The notes beneath the pieces are model-generated. The model saw nothing but the letters and a program-made list of their open reading frames with translations, did not search any database and was not told where the DNA came from. The position numbers and the translations under genes are program-made. A DNA stretch of 30,882 bases from positions 1 through 30,882 of the IMG/VR virus record IMGVR_UViG_3300005253_000602; one strand, 5' to 3'. Of this stretch, positions 16,742 to 23,263 are shown piece by piece; position 1 is the stretch's first letter, and every line of letters begins with the position of its first letter. Origin of the DNA: a virus.

Positions 16742-16898
16742 GTGTTATCTCTATGGAGGTACTGTTAAATATTTCTATAGCCTGTTCAAGTGCCTGTAGC
16801 CTCCACTCTACCAGGTCAGACTTGTGAATAGACTGTTTCCTTGACTTAGCTATCTTCTCCTCTAGCACCTTCCAGGCTATACTGTATATATCACGCAT
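16719..16898 (-). CDS. Small helical hypothetical protein
   Basis: 59 residues from ATG 16898, preceded by GAGGAGG with 6 bases of spacing. The sequence starts MRDIYSIAWKVLEEKIAKSR and is almost entirely amphipathic helix. It overlaps the stop of the gene upstream by 8 bases and the start of the gene downstream by 23 bases. Unknown role. Confidence 0.55.
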   Translation of the reverse strand: MRDIYSIAWKVLEEKIAKSRKQSIHKSDLVEWRLQALEQAIEIFNSTSIEITHGEQEKA

Positions 16899-17091
16899 CT
16901 AACACCTCCTCTCCTATGTCAGCATCCTCCTGTGTAGGTACGAGGAATGACAGCCCTTCAGCCAAGGGGTACATACCGTCGTCTACATACTTCTCCCAGG
17001 CTTCTAGGTCAGCACTTATGGGCTCCTCAGGAGTCGCCTCGTAACAGTCATACCCGCAGCAGAGGCCATCACCTAAAAACTTGGTACACAT
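16891..17091 (-). CDS. Small acidic Cys-containing protein
   Basis: 66 residues from an ATG in a TGATG junction with the nuclease gene upstream. The N-terminus carries four Cys in a short span (CTKFLGDGLCCGYDC). The rest is acidic. This could be a metal-binding site, or an inhibitor or adaptor of the nuclease translated just before it. Not recognised. Confidence 0.5.
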   Translation of the reverse strand: MCTKFLGDGLCCGYDCYEATPEEPISADLEAWEKYVDDGMYPLAEGLSFLVPTQEDADIGEEVLDA

Positions 17092-17957
17092 CAGGCCTCA
17101 CCTTTCGTTACACCTAGCTCCTTAGCCTGCTCACAGAACTGCATGACAGGACAGTACCTTGCACAGCGTACCTGCTCACCAGGCCTGTACTCTATCACGT
17201 ATGGACTACCAGAAGCACTAACTAGAGCCTGAGCAAGGACTTCTTCCTCAAACACCCGATAAGCTCTCTTAGCACCAGGCTTCATCACGGCCCAGGAGTC
17301 AGGCCTAGCCCACCTCTCTATGGCAGTACACTCAGGGTACTCACCGTCAATAGCCCTCTGGTGCAACTTGACCTTATCCTGGAAGATCAAGGCTTGTGTG
17401 TCCAGCGACCACATAGGTATATCATGCTCGATGACCTTCAGTGGAGGATACTGCTTGTCCCTCTCCACCTGACTTGCCATCCAGTCACGGAACCACATGA
17501 CAACCTTCAGCTTGTCCACTTGTAGCTTGTTCCGCCGTGCTAGGTAGGCATAGAAGTTCAACTGCTCATTATGGTCCTGCTTGCCGCCCAGTATATGCCC
17601 CCACACAGATGACACCTTGTAGTCCTTGAGCGTGTGAGTGTCAGTGTACAGCACATCAAACTGGCCTGAGATAGTCCAGCCTGAATACTCCACCGTCATC
17701 CTATGCTCCTGCATCACTGCCAGCGGCTCACCCTTAGCCTGAGATATGATATGGTGCAAGGCCCTCCCTTCAAGGGAGTACAAGCCTTCAACCACATCTT
17801 GCACTATCTCATCCCCGTGTACACTCTCCAGGTAGGTGATCTGTGGTGGCCTCACTAGCCGCGTCACAGATATGTCACCTACTGCTTCATAGTCGTCCTC
17901 CATCACAGCCCTTGCTATGACAGGATCAATGTTATGGTTGTTAGTCCACTTAGTCAT
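17091..17957 (-). CDS. PD-(D/E)XK nuclease, Cas4/RecB-like, with Cys cluster
   Basis: 288 residues from ATG 17957 behind GAGGAG. The nuclease core is visible as EGRALHH (63-69), then the catalytic GQFD101 and D112-Y-K114. This is the usual order for RecB/Cas4/AddB-type exonucleases. Near the C-terminus, C265-x3-C269-x5-C275 resembles the iron-sulphur cluster ligands of Cas4 and AddB. The fourth ligand is uncertain. It probably resects DNA ends for recombination with the adjacent ATPase and annealing functions. There is no CRISPR array here, so a Cas4 adaptation role is unlikely. Confidence 0.8.
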   Translation of the reverse strand: MTKWTNNHNIDPVIARAVMEDDYEAVGDISVTRLVRPPQITYLESVHGDEIVQDVVEGLYSLEGRALHHIISQAKGEPLAVMQEHRMTVEYSGWTISGQFDVLYTDTHTLKDYKVSSVWGHILGGKQDHNEQLNFYAYLARRNKLQVDKLKVVMWFRDWMASQVERDKQYPPLKVIEHDIPMWSLDTQALIFQDKVKLHQRAIDGEYPECTAIERWARPDSWAVMKPGAKRAYRVFEEEVLAQALVSASGSPYVIEYRPGEQVRCARYCPVMQFCEQAKELGVTKGEA

Positions 17958-17978
17958 AGTGCTCCTCTCTATGTGTAT

Positions 17979-18016
17979 GGGGTGACCTCAGGCTTGTGGC
18001 TACCTGAAGCCACCCC
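17979..18016 (-). other. Strong hairpin between two early genes
   Basis: GGGGTG at 17979-17984 pairs with CACCCC at 18011-18016, and the stem continues inward through CCTCAGG and CCTGAAG around a 10-base loop, about 14 pairs in all. There is no T-run on either side, so it is not a typical intrinsic terminator. It could set mRNA processing, stability or partial attenuation between the Acb2/Tad1-like gene and the nuclease gene. Confidence 0.6.
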
Positions 18017-18022
18017 GCTTAC

Positions 18023-18352
18023 CTACTCCTGATGGGTGCCTTCCACACCCCTACTTTGTCGATCCTTGGTACGCTGGTCTAGGGACAAGAGGGTGTTGTT
18101 CAGGCAGATGATGGCCTGACTGTTCTCTTCACATCTGAACTTACCTCCACATACCTCCTGATACCACTCTATCCTCTGCAACGCCGCTGCTATGATCGTC
18201 TCGACGAAGGCGCCGTTAGGCTCAAGACGGTCAGCACCTGTACCTAGCGGCCCGTTCTGCCAATAGATACTGAACCCTACTCCATCCACCATGCCACCGG
18301 CAGGCAGGCCCTGTGCATCCGTGAGGTTACTGCTTGAGAACTCCTGCAACAT
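18023..18352 (-). CDS. Acb2/Tad1 hairpin-family-like protein (candidate anti-CBASS/Thoeris sponge)
   Basis: 109 residues starting in a TAATG overlap. The pattern is a short strand and turn (GFSIYWQNGPLG, 26-37), NGAFVETIIAAALQRIEWYQ (46-65), then FRCEENSQAIICLNNTLLSL (72-91) and RTKDRQSRGVEGTHQE. From memory this matches a widespread phage family now annotated as Acb2/Tad1 hairpin-domain proteins, especially the C-EN-AI and RT-R-RGVEGT blocks. Characterised members bind cyclic nucleotide or ADP-ribose signals and blunt CBASS or Thoeris defence. Sponge activity here is inference. It could be a related protein with another role. Confidence 0.5.
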   Translation of the reverse strand: MLQEFSSSNLTDAQGLPAGGMVDGVGFSIYWQNGPLGTGADRLEPNGAFVETIIAAALQRIEWYQEVCGGKFRCEENSQAIICLNNTLLSLDQRTKDRQSRGVEGTHQE

Positions 18353-19095
18353 TACGCTGGTGCCTCTGAGGGTGTAGGGTTACTGCCACTCAATGTGTTG
18401 TCTGCTGTAACCTTATGCAGTATACCCTCAGCATCCCTGGTTATCAACCCCATCTCGGTCAGGGTAGACAGCAGCTTCCGCCCAACAATAGCCTCAACTA
18501 TGTTAGGCCGTGCTGTCACCTCAGCATTAGTCAGGGCATCCTCGTAAAACTTCGGCTCGGTCTTACCGTCAGCCAGGTCCACTAGGAACACGTTGAAGTC
18601 CGCGTCCTTCTCTGCCACAGACCCGATACCCTCCACAGACACTACCTTCCAGCACAGCACGTCAACGTCACCCCATAGCTGCTTCTGATTACCGTCCAGT
18701 TGAGGATTGCCCTCTTCATCAGCCAGCGGAGAGCGGACTTTAGCAGGCAATCTCGCCCACTCCTGTTGCTTTCCCACCAGTAGGTCCAGATCGGGATTCG
18801 TAGGTAAGAGCTTCCGCAGGCTAGCGGCAAACGCATCCCACTTAGTCCCACCTCTGGAATCCTTGGGCGGCTTGTAACCTAAAGTAAGTATCACGATAGG
18901 GTATGGGTACGGCTCCTCCGACTCTAGCACCTCAATTCCACTAAAGTGGAAGTTGATTACCATATACTTACTCTGGTCACTCTGCCTCGTCTTCTCCTCA
19001 GGCTTGATCTCGGCCAGCACTCCCTTGAATCTAATCAGAGGGGACTCCCCACCTGTCGGGCGGTCCACACTAGGCTTGAATCCTTGTACCATCAT
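18352..19095 (-). CDS. Hypothetical replication-operon protein, possibly ssDNA-binding
   Basis: 247 residues from ATG 19095, or the adjacent second ATG, behind AAGGAG. Residues 20-75 (IRFKGVLAEIKPEE then KYMVINFHFSGIEVL and YPIVILTLGYKP) alternate strands in a way that would fit an OB-fold. The tail is flexible and rich in Ser, Pro and Thr, with an acidic centre (DADFNVFLVDLADGKTE). Phage single-strand binding proteins often look like this and sit beside helicase and recombinase genes. No decisive motif was seen, so the function is a hypothesis. Confidence 0.45.
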   Translation of the reverse strand: MMVQGFKPSVDRPTGGESPLIRFKGVLAEIKPEEKTRQSDQSKYMVINFHFSGIEVLESEEPYPYPIVILTLGYKPPKDSRGGTKWDAFAASLRKLLPTNPDLDLLVGKQQEWARLPAKVRSPLADEEGNPQLDGNQKQLWGDVDVLCWKVVSVEGIGSVAEKDADFNVFLVDLADGKTEPKFYEDALTNAEVTARPNIVEAIVGRKLLSTLTEMGLITRDAEGILHKVTADNTLSGSNPTPSEAPA

Positions 19096-19310
19096 ATCTC
19101 CTTACTACAGAACAAACTATCCTGGCACGTCTGACATAGGCCAGACAGCCTGTATTCTCTTGAACTAAGAATGTCCTTGAAATCTCCAACAGGTTTGCCA
19201 CAACCTATCGGCTCATCGACACATCGGTCAGCCTCTATAGCTGTAGTCCTACCACTGAATCCTTCAAGTAACCTCGTTATCTCCGGTGACTTGGGCGCAG
19301 GTGTTGTCAT
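19092..19310 (-). CDS. Small Cys-rich zinc-binding-like protein
   Basis: 72 residues from ATG 19310 after GAGAGGAG, with its stop in an ATGA-like overlap with the next gene. Cys residues occur as DRCVDEPIGCGKPVGDF (28-44) and SGLCQTCQDSLF (56-67). Proteins with a conserved YRLSGLCQxCQDS-like C-terminus are frequent in phage early regions. A structural zinc site is likely. Function unknown. Confidence 0.6.
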   Translation of the reverse strand: MTTPAPKSPEITRLLEGFSGRTTAIEADRCVDEPIGCGKPVGDFKDILSSREYRLSGLCQTCQDSLFCSKEI

Positions 19311-19319
19311 CTCCTCTCC

Positions 19320-20126
19320 CTACTTAATACTAATCAATCTCTCACCTTCATGGAACGTCAGGTCTTCCCTATTAAACACCACCTCCTTTGGTTCAATTAA
19401 CTCCTCAGCGTGTCTAATGATGTCAAAGTTCAGTGTCAGTCCTACTTCATTGCCTTTCTCTCCTGTCTTTACAATCTTACAAACGGTATCCGCCCAGTAG
19501 GAGAACACAGCGGCACCTAGCATATCATCTGAGCCTAGGTCAAAGCTGCTGTCCTCACTAATAGCAGACTTCCTTGCATGATGAGCGAACACCACTGAAA
19601 CCTCATACTGACTCAGCATCACGTCAACCTGATCGCACACTTCCCTCACGTGGTTAGGATCAAGGATGTTACCTGAAATGGTCTTGTATATAGGGTCTAT
19701 CATTATAACAGCAGGCTCTATCATCTCCACGTAATGCTTAATCGTCCCTATCCCCTCAGCCCTGTCCAGCTTGAGTAGAGGCTCAGTCCAGATATACATA
19801 TTAGTCCTGACCCGCTCTAACAACTCCTTCCTGTCCACCGCATCCCAGGCCATCTCCATCTTGGTCATTCTCTTGTGTAGTAGAGGGTGAGGAATCTCAA
19901 GCTGCAAGTAGATGACCCTGCTGCCCTGCTCTGGAGTCTTGAATGACATCCAGGGTTGGCCTGCTGCTATGCACCTGGCCATACCTAATAGCGTCATAGA
20001 TTTGAGGGTCTTATACCTGCCATAGATAATCATTTTGGTTCGTGCATATAATACTCCTCCCCCTATAATTGCGTCAGGATAGATTGGTTTCCAAGCGAGG
20101 AACTCATCTAGGCGTTGTGGCTCCAT
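19320..20126 (-). CDS. RepA-like/AAA_25 hexameric helicase ATPase
   Basis: 268 residues from ATG 20126. The RecA core reads MIIYGRYKTLKSMTLL (32-47, Walker A position), VIYLQLEIP (about 70-78), VIMIDPIYK (Walker B, about 140-148) and VVFAHHARKS (about 178-187). These match RepA and AAA_25 replicative helicases. The Walker A departs from G-x4-G-K-S because Leu41 replaces the second Gly. ATP use is still plausible but should be treated with caution. It probably unwinds DNA for the family A polymerase of the same operon. Confidence 0.75.
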   Translation of the reverse strand: MEPQRLDEFLAWKPIYPDAIIGGGVLYARTKMIIYGRYKTLKSMTLLGMARCIAAGQPWMSFKTPEQGSRVIYLQLEIPHPLLHKRMTKMEMAWDAVDRKELLERVRTNMYIWTEPLLKLDRAEGIGTIKHYVEMIEPAVIMIDPIYKTISGNILDPNHVREVCDQVDVMLSQYEVSVVFAHHARKSAISEDSSFDLGSDDMLGAAVFSYWADTVCKIVKTGEKGNEVGLTLNFDIIRHAEELIEPKEVVFNREDLTFHEGERLISIK

Positions 20127-20127
20127 A

Positions 20128-20199
20128 CTAGAATATGGTGTAGGCTAGAACAGTTGCCACTGTCCCTACATATAGACCTAGTACAAAGTTCCAGTCCAT
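20128..20199 (-). CDS. 23-residue membrane microprotein
   Basis: ATG 20199 overlaps the stop of the HTH gene (TAATG) behind GAGGTTG. The product MDWNFVLGLYVGTVATVLA ends YTIF and is one hydrophobic helix. It stops two bases before the helicase ATG. Size and coupling suggest a real translated gene. It could be a small membrane effector, or it could serve mainly to couple translation of the helicase. Confidence 0.5.
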   Translation of the reverse strand: MDWNFVLGLYVGTVATVLAYTIF

Positions 20200-20465
20200 T
20201 ACAACCTCAACCCTAACCTGAGCCTCCACTTAGACACCGTACTCTCTTTCACACCTATCAATACCGCAACCTCCTTCAGACTACCCTCCGACAACAGTTC
20301 CTCAATTACTACACCCAAGCGAGCCTCGATCAGCCTCATAGCCAGAGTCTTGTTGGGATCATCAGGCTCGTCAGGCATAGGCTCCAGATGCCCCTGGCCT
20401 GTGCGTACTAGACCTCGCCTCTTGAGTATCTTTTGCCTGATCTTCTCCTTAAAGTGTGGACCCAT
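20199..20465 (-). CDS. Helix-turn-helix DNA-binding protein
   Basis: 88 residues whose ATG overlaps the stop of a microprotein (TAATG). The C-terminal region (about 62-86, SLKEVAVLIGVKESTVSKWR) is a classical helix-turn-helix of the transposase/sigma-like type. The N-terminus is basic. It could be a replication initiator accessory or an early-to-late regulator. The target is unknown. It lies directly upstream of the helicase module. Confidence 0.65.
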   Translation of the reverse strand: MGPHFKEKIRQKILKRRGLVRTGQGHLEPMPDEPDDPNKTLAMRLIEARLGVVIEELLSEGSLKEVAVLIGVKESTVSKWRLRLGLRL

Positions 20466-20530
20466 TAGCTCTCCTTCTTAGTAATCCAGTCACGCAACCT
20501 GAGTATCCAGTAGCCGAGCCAGATTCTCAT
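20465..20530 (-). CDS. 21-residue amphipathic microprotein
   Basis: ATG 20530 has GGAGAGGAG about 5 bases upstream, and the stop TAA overlaps the HTH gene's ATG. The peptide MRIWLGYWILRLRDWITKKE plus Ser is rich in Trp, Arg and aliphatic residues and would form a membrane-seeking amphipathic helix. It is too short to compare with families. The strong ribosome binding site and coupling are the reasons for calling it. Confidence 0.45.
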   Translation of the reverse strand: MRIWLGYWILRLRDWITKKES

Positions 20531-20553
20531 GCACTCTCCTCTCCGTGCCTCGC

Positions 20554-20946
20554 TCATCGGGGCTCCAGCAGAAGGGGGGATACAGCTTCCACTTCCTCCA
20601 TGTCCCCGTAATCCTGCCCTTCCCCGTCGCAGTAGTCAGGCCCCATGGCGATGTTGCTCTCAAACACTCTCTTCCACAAACTCATATCGCTCCTTACTCG
20701 GCGTACCCAATGGATGCGGTAGTGAACGATGCTGTCCGCCGGAACCCTTCTGGCCGATGTAAACTGCCAATGGGGTGGTAGTTTCTTCTCATCGAAGGCC
20801 ACACCGAACACGTGTGGGCCTCCATATTCGAGAGCATCCTCTAAGTGCCGCGCAAAATATGTACCCTCATCGAAGCCCTCACGCAGGATGTTCTCTGCGC
20901 TGCGTTCGTCAGTTCCGTGAAAGCAGATTCTCAGCGGCACGTTCAT
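20554..20946 (-). CDS. ADP-ribosyltransferase-fold-like protein
   Basis: 130 residues from ATG 20946. ICFHGTDERSAENILREGF (7-25), GTYFARHLEDALEYGG (28-43) and VFGVAF (46-51), then a basic segment and HYRIHW (75-80), follow the His-Tyr order seen in ADP-ribosyltransferase folds and related small enzymes. H10 and Y30 are the candidate NAD-contacting residues. No certain catalytic Glu was found. It could modify a host protein or nucleic acid early in infection. This is the first gene of a leftward block with more GC-rich codon use than the replication operon. Confidence 0.5.
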   Translation of the reverse strand: MNVPLRICFHGTDERSAENILREGFDEGTYFARHLEDALEYGGPHVFGVAFDEKKLPPHWQFTSARRVPADSIVHYRIHWVRRVRSDMSLWKRVFESNIAMGPDYCDGEGQDYGDMEEVEAVSPLLLEPR

Positions 20947-21224
20947 TTCCCCTCTTCTTCGATGGCAGCGTGGGCGCGTTCTTTATTGTCCCTGCATTGG
21001 AGACAGTCAGGATTGTCGCCCATGTCCCCCAATGCCTCTTTCCGCCGCTCTGCCAGCGCCTCAGCCTTCGCAAGCTCACTAAGGCAAGCGTCACGATCAC
21101 CCACCGCCAGGTTCCACTTGCGCTCGGCCTCCTCCACCCGCTCCTGTAGGCGGGCGTTCTCGGCACGAAGGTCGTCTATAAGATTGGAGTTTACCTCTGC
21201 TGCGTGATCGTGGCTAAGACTCAT
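20943..21224 (-). CDS. Coiled-coil protein, paralogue of the 23567-24016 gene
   Basis: 93 residues with a long coiled coil. RAENARLQERVEEAERKWNL (20-39) is shared almost exactly with pieces of the 149-residue protein at 23567-24016, but the order and spacing differ. A CLQC pair (74-77) and the ending RAHAAIEEEGK follow. ATGA-type overlaps join it to its neighbours. Probably a structural or adaptor protein. No enzymatic motif was seen. Confidence 0.6.
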   Translation of the reverse strand: MSLSHDHAAEVNSNLIDDLRAENARLQERVEEAERKWNLAVGDRDACLSELAKAEALAERRKEALGDMGDNPDCLQCRDNKERAHAAIEEEGK

Positions 21225-21370
21225 TTCTCCTCCTTGACAGCGGCACGGGCTCTCTTAAGCACTAAGCCAATCAAAACTATAGGGGTGAGAAGAACTGCTG
21301 CTGTTGCAAGCAGGATTGGTATGCTGAATAGAAGGATGGCTGCCAATAGGAGGGCCTCTAGCATACTCAT
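21221..21370 (-). CDS. Small hydrophobic membrane protein
   Basis: 49 residues from ATG 21370, chosen for its ATGA overlap with the preceding stop. Almost the whole chain up to residue 38 is hydrophobic (LLLAAILLFSIPILLATAAV onward), forming one long or two short membrane helices. A basic cytoplasmic tail RARAAVKEEK follows, resembling the tails of nearby coiled-coil proteins. It could be a second holin-like or envelope-active early protein. Confidence 0.6.
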   Translation of the reverse strand: MSMLEALLLAAILLFSIPILLATAAVLLTPIVLIGLVLKRARAAVKEEK

Positions 21371-21738
21371 GCGTCCCCCTTGAGGATGCGGGCAACTCGC
21401 CGCGCTAATCCACAGACAGCGTGTTCGCAGGTCTTCTTGCTGCGGCACGAGACGGTGTGAAGCTCCTTGTCCACCGCCGCCAGCTTCCCCTGCGCCTCGG
21501 CCAACTGGCCCCGAAGTGCGTTCGCCTCGAACACCGCTGCGTCGACGTCACTATGGTCAGGCAAGTCAGACAAGATAGTTTTAGCCTCGGCCAACTGGCG
21601 CTCTAGGTCAGCAATGCGCTCATGGTGGCCCTGCCAATCGTCGCTATCAGGTGCAGGCAGGCTACAAATCATGCACTTCTCTGGAGGGTGTTCACGTATC
21701 AAACGCCTCTCTGCTTCTCTTGCTTGTTCGCTCATCAC
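21367..21738 (-). CDS. Coiled-coil protein with Cys pair
   Basis: 123 residues. A CMIC motif (22-25) follows a helical N-terminus, then a long coiled coil (ERIADLERQLAEAK, then ANALRGQLAEAQGKLAAVDK) and a Cys-containing basic end (SCRSKKTCEHAVCGLARR). It is similar in style to the coiled-coil proteins at 20943 and 23567. The stop overlaps the next ATG. Role unknown. Confidence 0.55.
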   Translation of the reverse strand: MMSEQAREAERRLIREHPPEKCMICSLPAPDSDDWQGHHERIADLERQLAEAKTILSDLPDHSDVDAAVFEANALRGQLAEAQGKLAAVDKELHTVSCRSKKTCEHAVCGLARRVARILKGDA

Positions 21739-21750
21739 TCTCTCCTACTG

Positions 21751-22443
21751 TCACTGACACCAGGGCCAGGGGCTTGTCCTTGTTCCTTCATGGCTCAACT
21801 CCCAGGCTGCTAAGGTATTATTCGCATCGTCCTTCAACCATTCATATCCGTATCCGTGTCCTCCCCAGATTTGGAACAGTCCGGTGTAGGGATTTCGCTC
21901 GTCGTAGGCCCAGGGGTCCAGCCCGAGAGTGGATTCACAACTAGCGACGGCCACCCAGTAATCGCATCCTTGAGGCCAGGGGTAGGCACAGATGATTCCT
22001 TCAATTCCTGCTCTACCGCTCGATCTAGCCTGATTAACCTCAGTATCCTGATCCCACCGTTGGTCCACGCCGACTTGCGGCTCGCCAATATTGTCAAGCT
22101 CTCCGGCTTCGGGAGTTGGTGTACGTCCTTGTGTTTGCAGGTGCGCCTGTGTATGAAGTTGAACATCTAGTCCGGCACCTTCCTGGGTTGCCACTGTTCC
22201 ATCCTTGTGGCAAGCATCCGCAGTTCCGTCCTGCTCATTGTCGGACCACATCCGATCAATCCAACTAAGTCTGCGTAAAGCCGAACTACAGTAGGAGCCA
22301 GAATGTCCTGTCCCCGCAAGATGAAGACTGGTTCGTCCTTCGGAATGTCCTTCTCCGAAGTCGTCACCCGTCCGTACTTTGTATCCATTTCCATTATCTC
22401 CTCCTATCACTGTGGTCAACAGCAGCCCTACGACCGCTATCAC
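21751..22443 (-). CDS. Lysozyme-like (SLT/transglycosylase) protein with N-terminal hydrophobic segment
   Basis: 230 residues from GTG 22443 in a TAGTG overlap. Residues 1-15 are hydrophobic and could be a short signal peptide or anchor. Residues 17-140 have no visible domain. Residues 150-230 match the lysozyme-like superfamily: VAVASCESTLGLDPWAY with candidate catalytic E170, NPYTGLFQIWGG (184-195) and a WELSHEGTRTSPWPWC ending, as in soluble lytic transglycosylases and Rpf-like proteins. It may degrade peptidoglycan. A separate gene with its own strong ribosome binding site is nested in another frame within residues 17-92. The true start could therefore be internal. Confidence 0.6.
   Translation of the reverse strand: MIAVVGLLLTTVIGGDNGNGYKVRTGDDFGEGHSEGRTSLHLAGTGHSGSYCSSALRRLSWIDRMWSDNEQDGTADACHKDGTVATQEGAGLDVQLHTQAHLQTQGRTPTPEAGELDNIGEPQVGVDQRWDQDTEVNQARSSGRAGIEGIICAYPWPQGCDYWVAVASCESTLGLDPWAYDERNPYTGLFQIWGGHGYGYEWLKDDANNTLAAWELSHEGTRTSPWPWCQ
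22167..22394 (-). CDS. Small conserved-looking phage protein nested in the lysozyme-like frame
   Basis: 75 residues from ATG 22394 directly behind AGGAGGAGATA, one of the best ribosome binding sites in the region. The sequence KYGRVTTSEKDIPKDEPVF (6-24), with LRGQDILAPTVVRLYADL and a WQ ending, resembles a small phage protein seen next to early genes. It looks more protein-like than the overlapping frame. It sits entirely inside the linker of the lysozyme-like gene on the same strand. Function unknown. Confidence 0.65.
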   Translation of the reverse strand: MEMDTKYGRVTTSEKDIPKDEPVFILRGQDILAPTVVRLYADLVGLIGCGPTMSRTELRMLATRMEQWQPRKVPD

Positions 22444-22736
22444 TAACCATCGAATCCTACGCGCTCCTCTCTAGTCCACTGTTCAGCTTCCGACCATGCG
22501 GCCTCAGCATCAGCCTCCACATCAGGGTAGTATTCACCTACACAGATGAACTTTGATATTCTAGGCAAGTCAGTGTACTCAGGGTGAGTCCTACCATCAA
22601 TCGTACCATAACCCCATCTAATCAGAAAACGCTCATCTCCTACGTCATGTGTGTGTCCACATACACTGGTGTCAGCCAGTACAGCTATCCTATTGCCTAG
22701 CATAGCTATGCGGTGCCCATCAGTCAGCTTATCCAT
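22443..22736 (-). CDS. Small hypothetical protein
   Basis: 97 residues from ATG 22736, which overlaps the previous gene's TAA (ATGGATAA). An upstream extension is possible but would overlap that gene heavily. The chain (MDKLTDGHRIAMLGNRIAV onward) has CGHTH, then short strands, and an acidic C-terminus EADAEAAWSEAEQWTREE. Its TAG overlaps the GTG of the lysozyme-like gene. Not recognised. Confidence 0.5.
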   Translation of the reverse strand: MDKLTDGHRIAMLGNRIAVLADTSVCGHTHDVGDERFLIRWGYGTIDGRTHPEYTDLPRISKFICVGEYYPDVEADAEAAWSEAEQWTREERVGFDG

Positions 22737-22947
22737 GTGGCGCCTCCCTAAACAATGGCACCCCACATGACCTACATCTGGCACTCTCTCTAGGGTGACC
22801 TGAGAATCTGTGCTTGCCGGAGCCTGCAATAGCACACGTTGATGCTGTCAAACTAATACGGCTGTACATCTGCCTCATGGCGCTTATGAAGATAAAGTAG
22901 CTCAGAATCCTCTCATCAAGGTCTCCTACTGTAGGTGTGTTATCCAT
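22729..22947 (-). CDS. Small hypothetical protein
   Basis: 72 residues from ATG 22947, two bases after the stop of the zinc-ribbon gene upstream. The N-terminal half is helical (DLDERILSYFIFISAMRQMY). The end has CRSC (58-61). The frame overlaps the following gene by 8 bases. There is no clear ribosome binding site, so translation would rely on coupling. Moderate to low certainty. Confidence 0.4.
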   Translation of the reverse strand: MDNTPTVGDLDERILSYFIFISAMRQMYSRISLTASTCAIAGSGKHRFSGHPRESARCRSCGVPLFREAPHG

Positions 22948-22949
22948 TA

Positions 22950-23120
22950 CTAAAGCAGACCACTAGGCTTGGCACACCTACAACCTAAGTACCACATAGG
23001 CTGCAAGTCACCACTCTTGTTCTGTATCAGGCCACGCTTGGCCTCTCTAGGCGACCGACACTCAGGGCAGAACAGGTATGTAGTAGGGATATGAATGTGT
23101 CCGCATCCAGGTGCAAACAT
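22950..23120 (-). CDS. Small zinc-ribbon-like protein
   Basis: 56 residues from ATG 23120, which overlaps the TAA of the upstream gene (TAATG) and follows AAGGAG. CGHIH (6-10), CPEC (18-21) and CRC near residue 48 are consistent with a zinc ribbon. Codon use is like the replication operon (CTA, AGG) rather than the GC-rich genes around it. Role unknown. Confidence 0.6.
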   Translation of the reverse strand: MFAPGCGHIHIPTTYLFCPECRSPREAKRGLIQNKSGDLQPMWYLGCRCAKPSGLL

Positions 23121-23263
23121 TAGGAGTCTCCTTTCGCTACAATGCAGGCAACGCAGGTGCTACGATGCCGTTGTAGGCATTCCCTGCAACGTTCCAACGG
23201 GTGCAGGCGAGCATTGTCTGTTCCTATGCGTAGTATGTTGCAACCGACACAGTTACAAACCAT
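23120..23263 (-). CDS. 47-residue Cys-rich protein
   Basis: ATG 23263 lies inside the end of the gene upstream and follows GGAGG. The product has seven Cys in 47 residues: CNCVGC (3-8), CREC (26-29) and CVAC (37-40). This suggests one or two zinc sites. It ends in a TAATG overlap with the next gene. A nucleic-acid or protein-binding microprotein is likely. Confidence 0.6.
   Translation of the reverse strand: MVCNCVGCNILRIGTDNARLHPLERCRECLQRHRSTCVACIVAKGDS

Noticed and set aside
17091-17957. Cas4 of a CRISPR system
   Set aside because: Cas4-like residues are present, but no CRISPR array or other cas gene is visible. Phage RecB/Cas4-like exonuclease is the simpler reading.
21834-22166. Leftward frame of 110 codons after the nested gene (MFNFIHRRTCKHKD onward)
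   Set aside because: It overlaps the lysozyme-like domain, whose frame has recognisable motifs. Composition looks like an out-of-frame shadow.
22737-22835. Upstream extension of the 22443-22736 gene (MLLQAPASTDSQVTLE onward)
   Set aside because: It would overlap the gene at 22729-22947 in another frame. The internal ATG overlapping that gene's stop fits the junction style of this phage.
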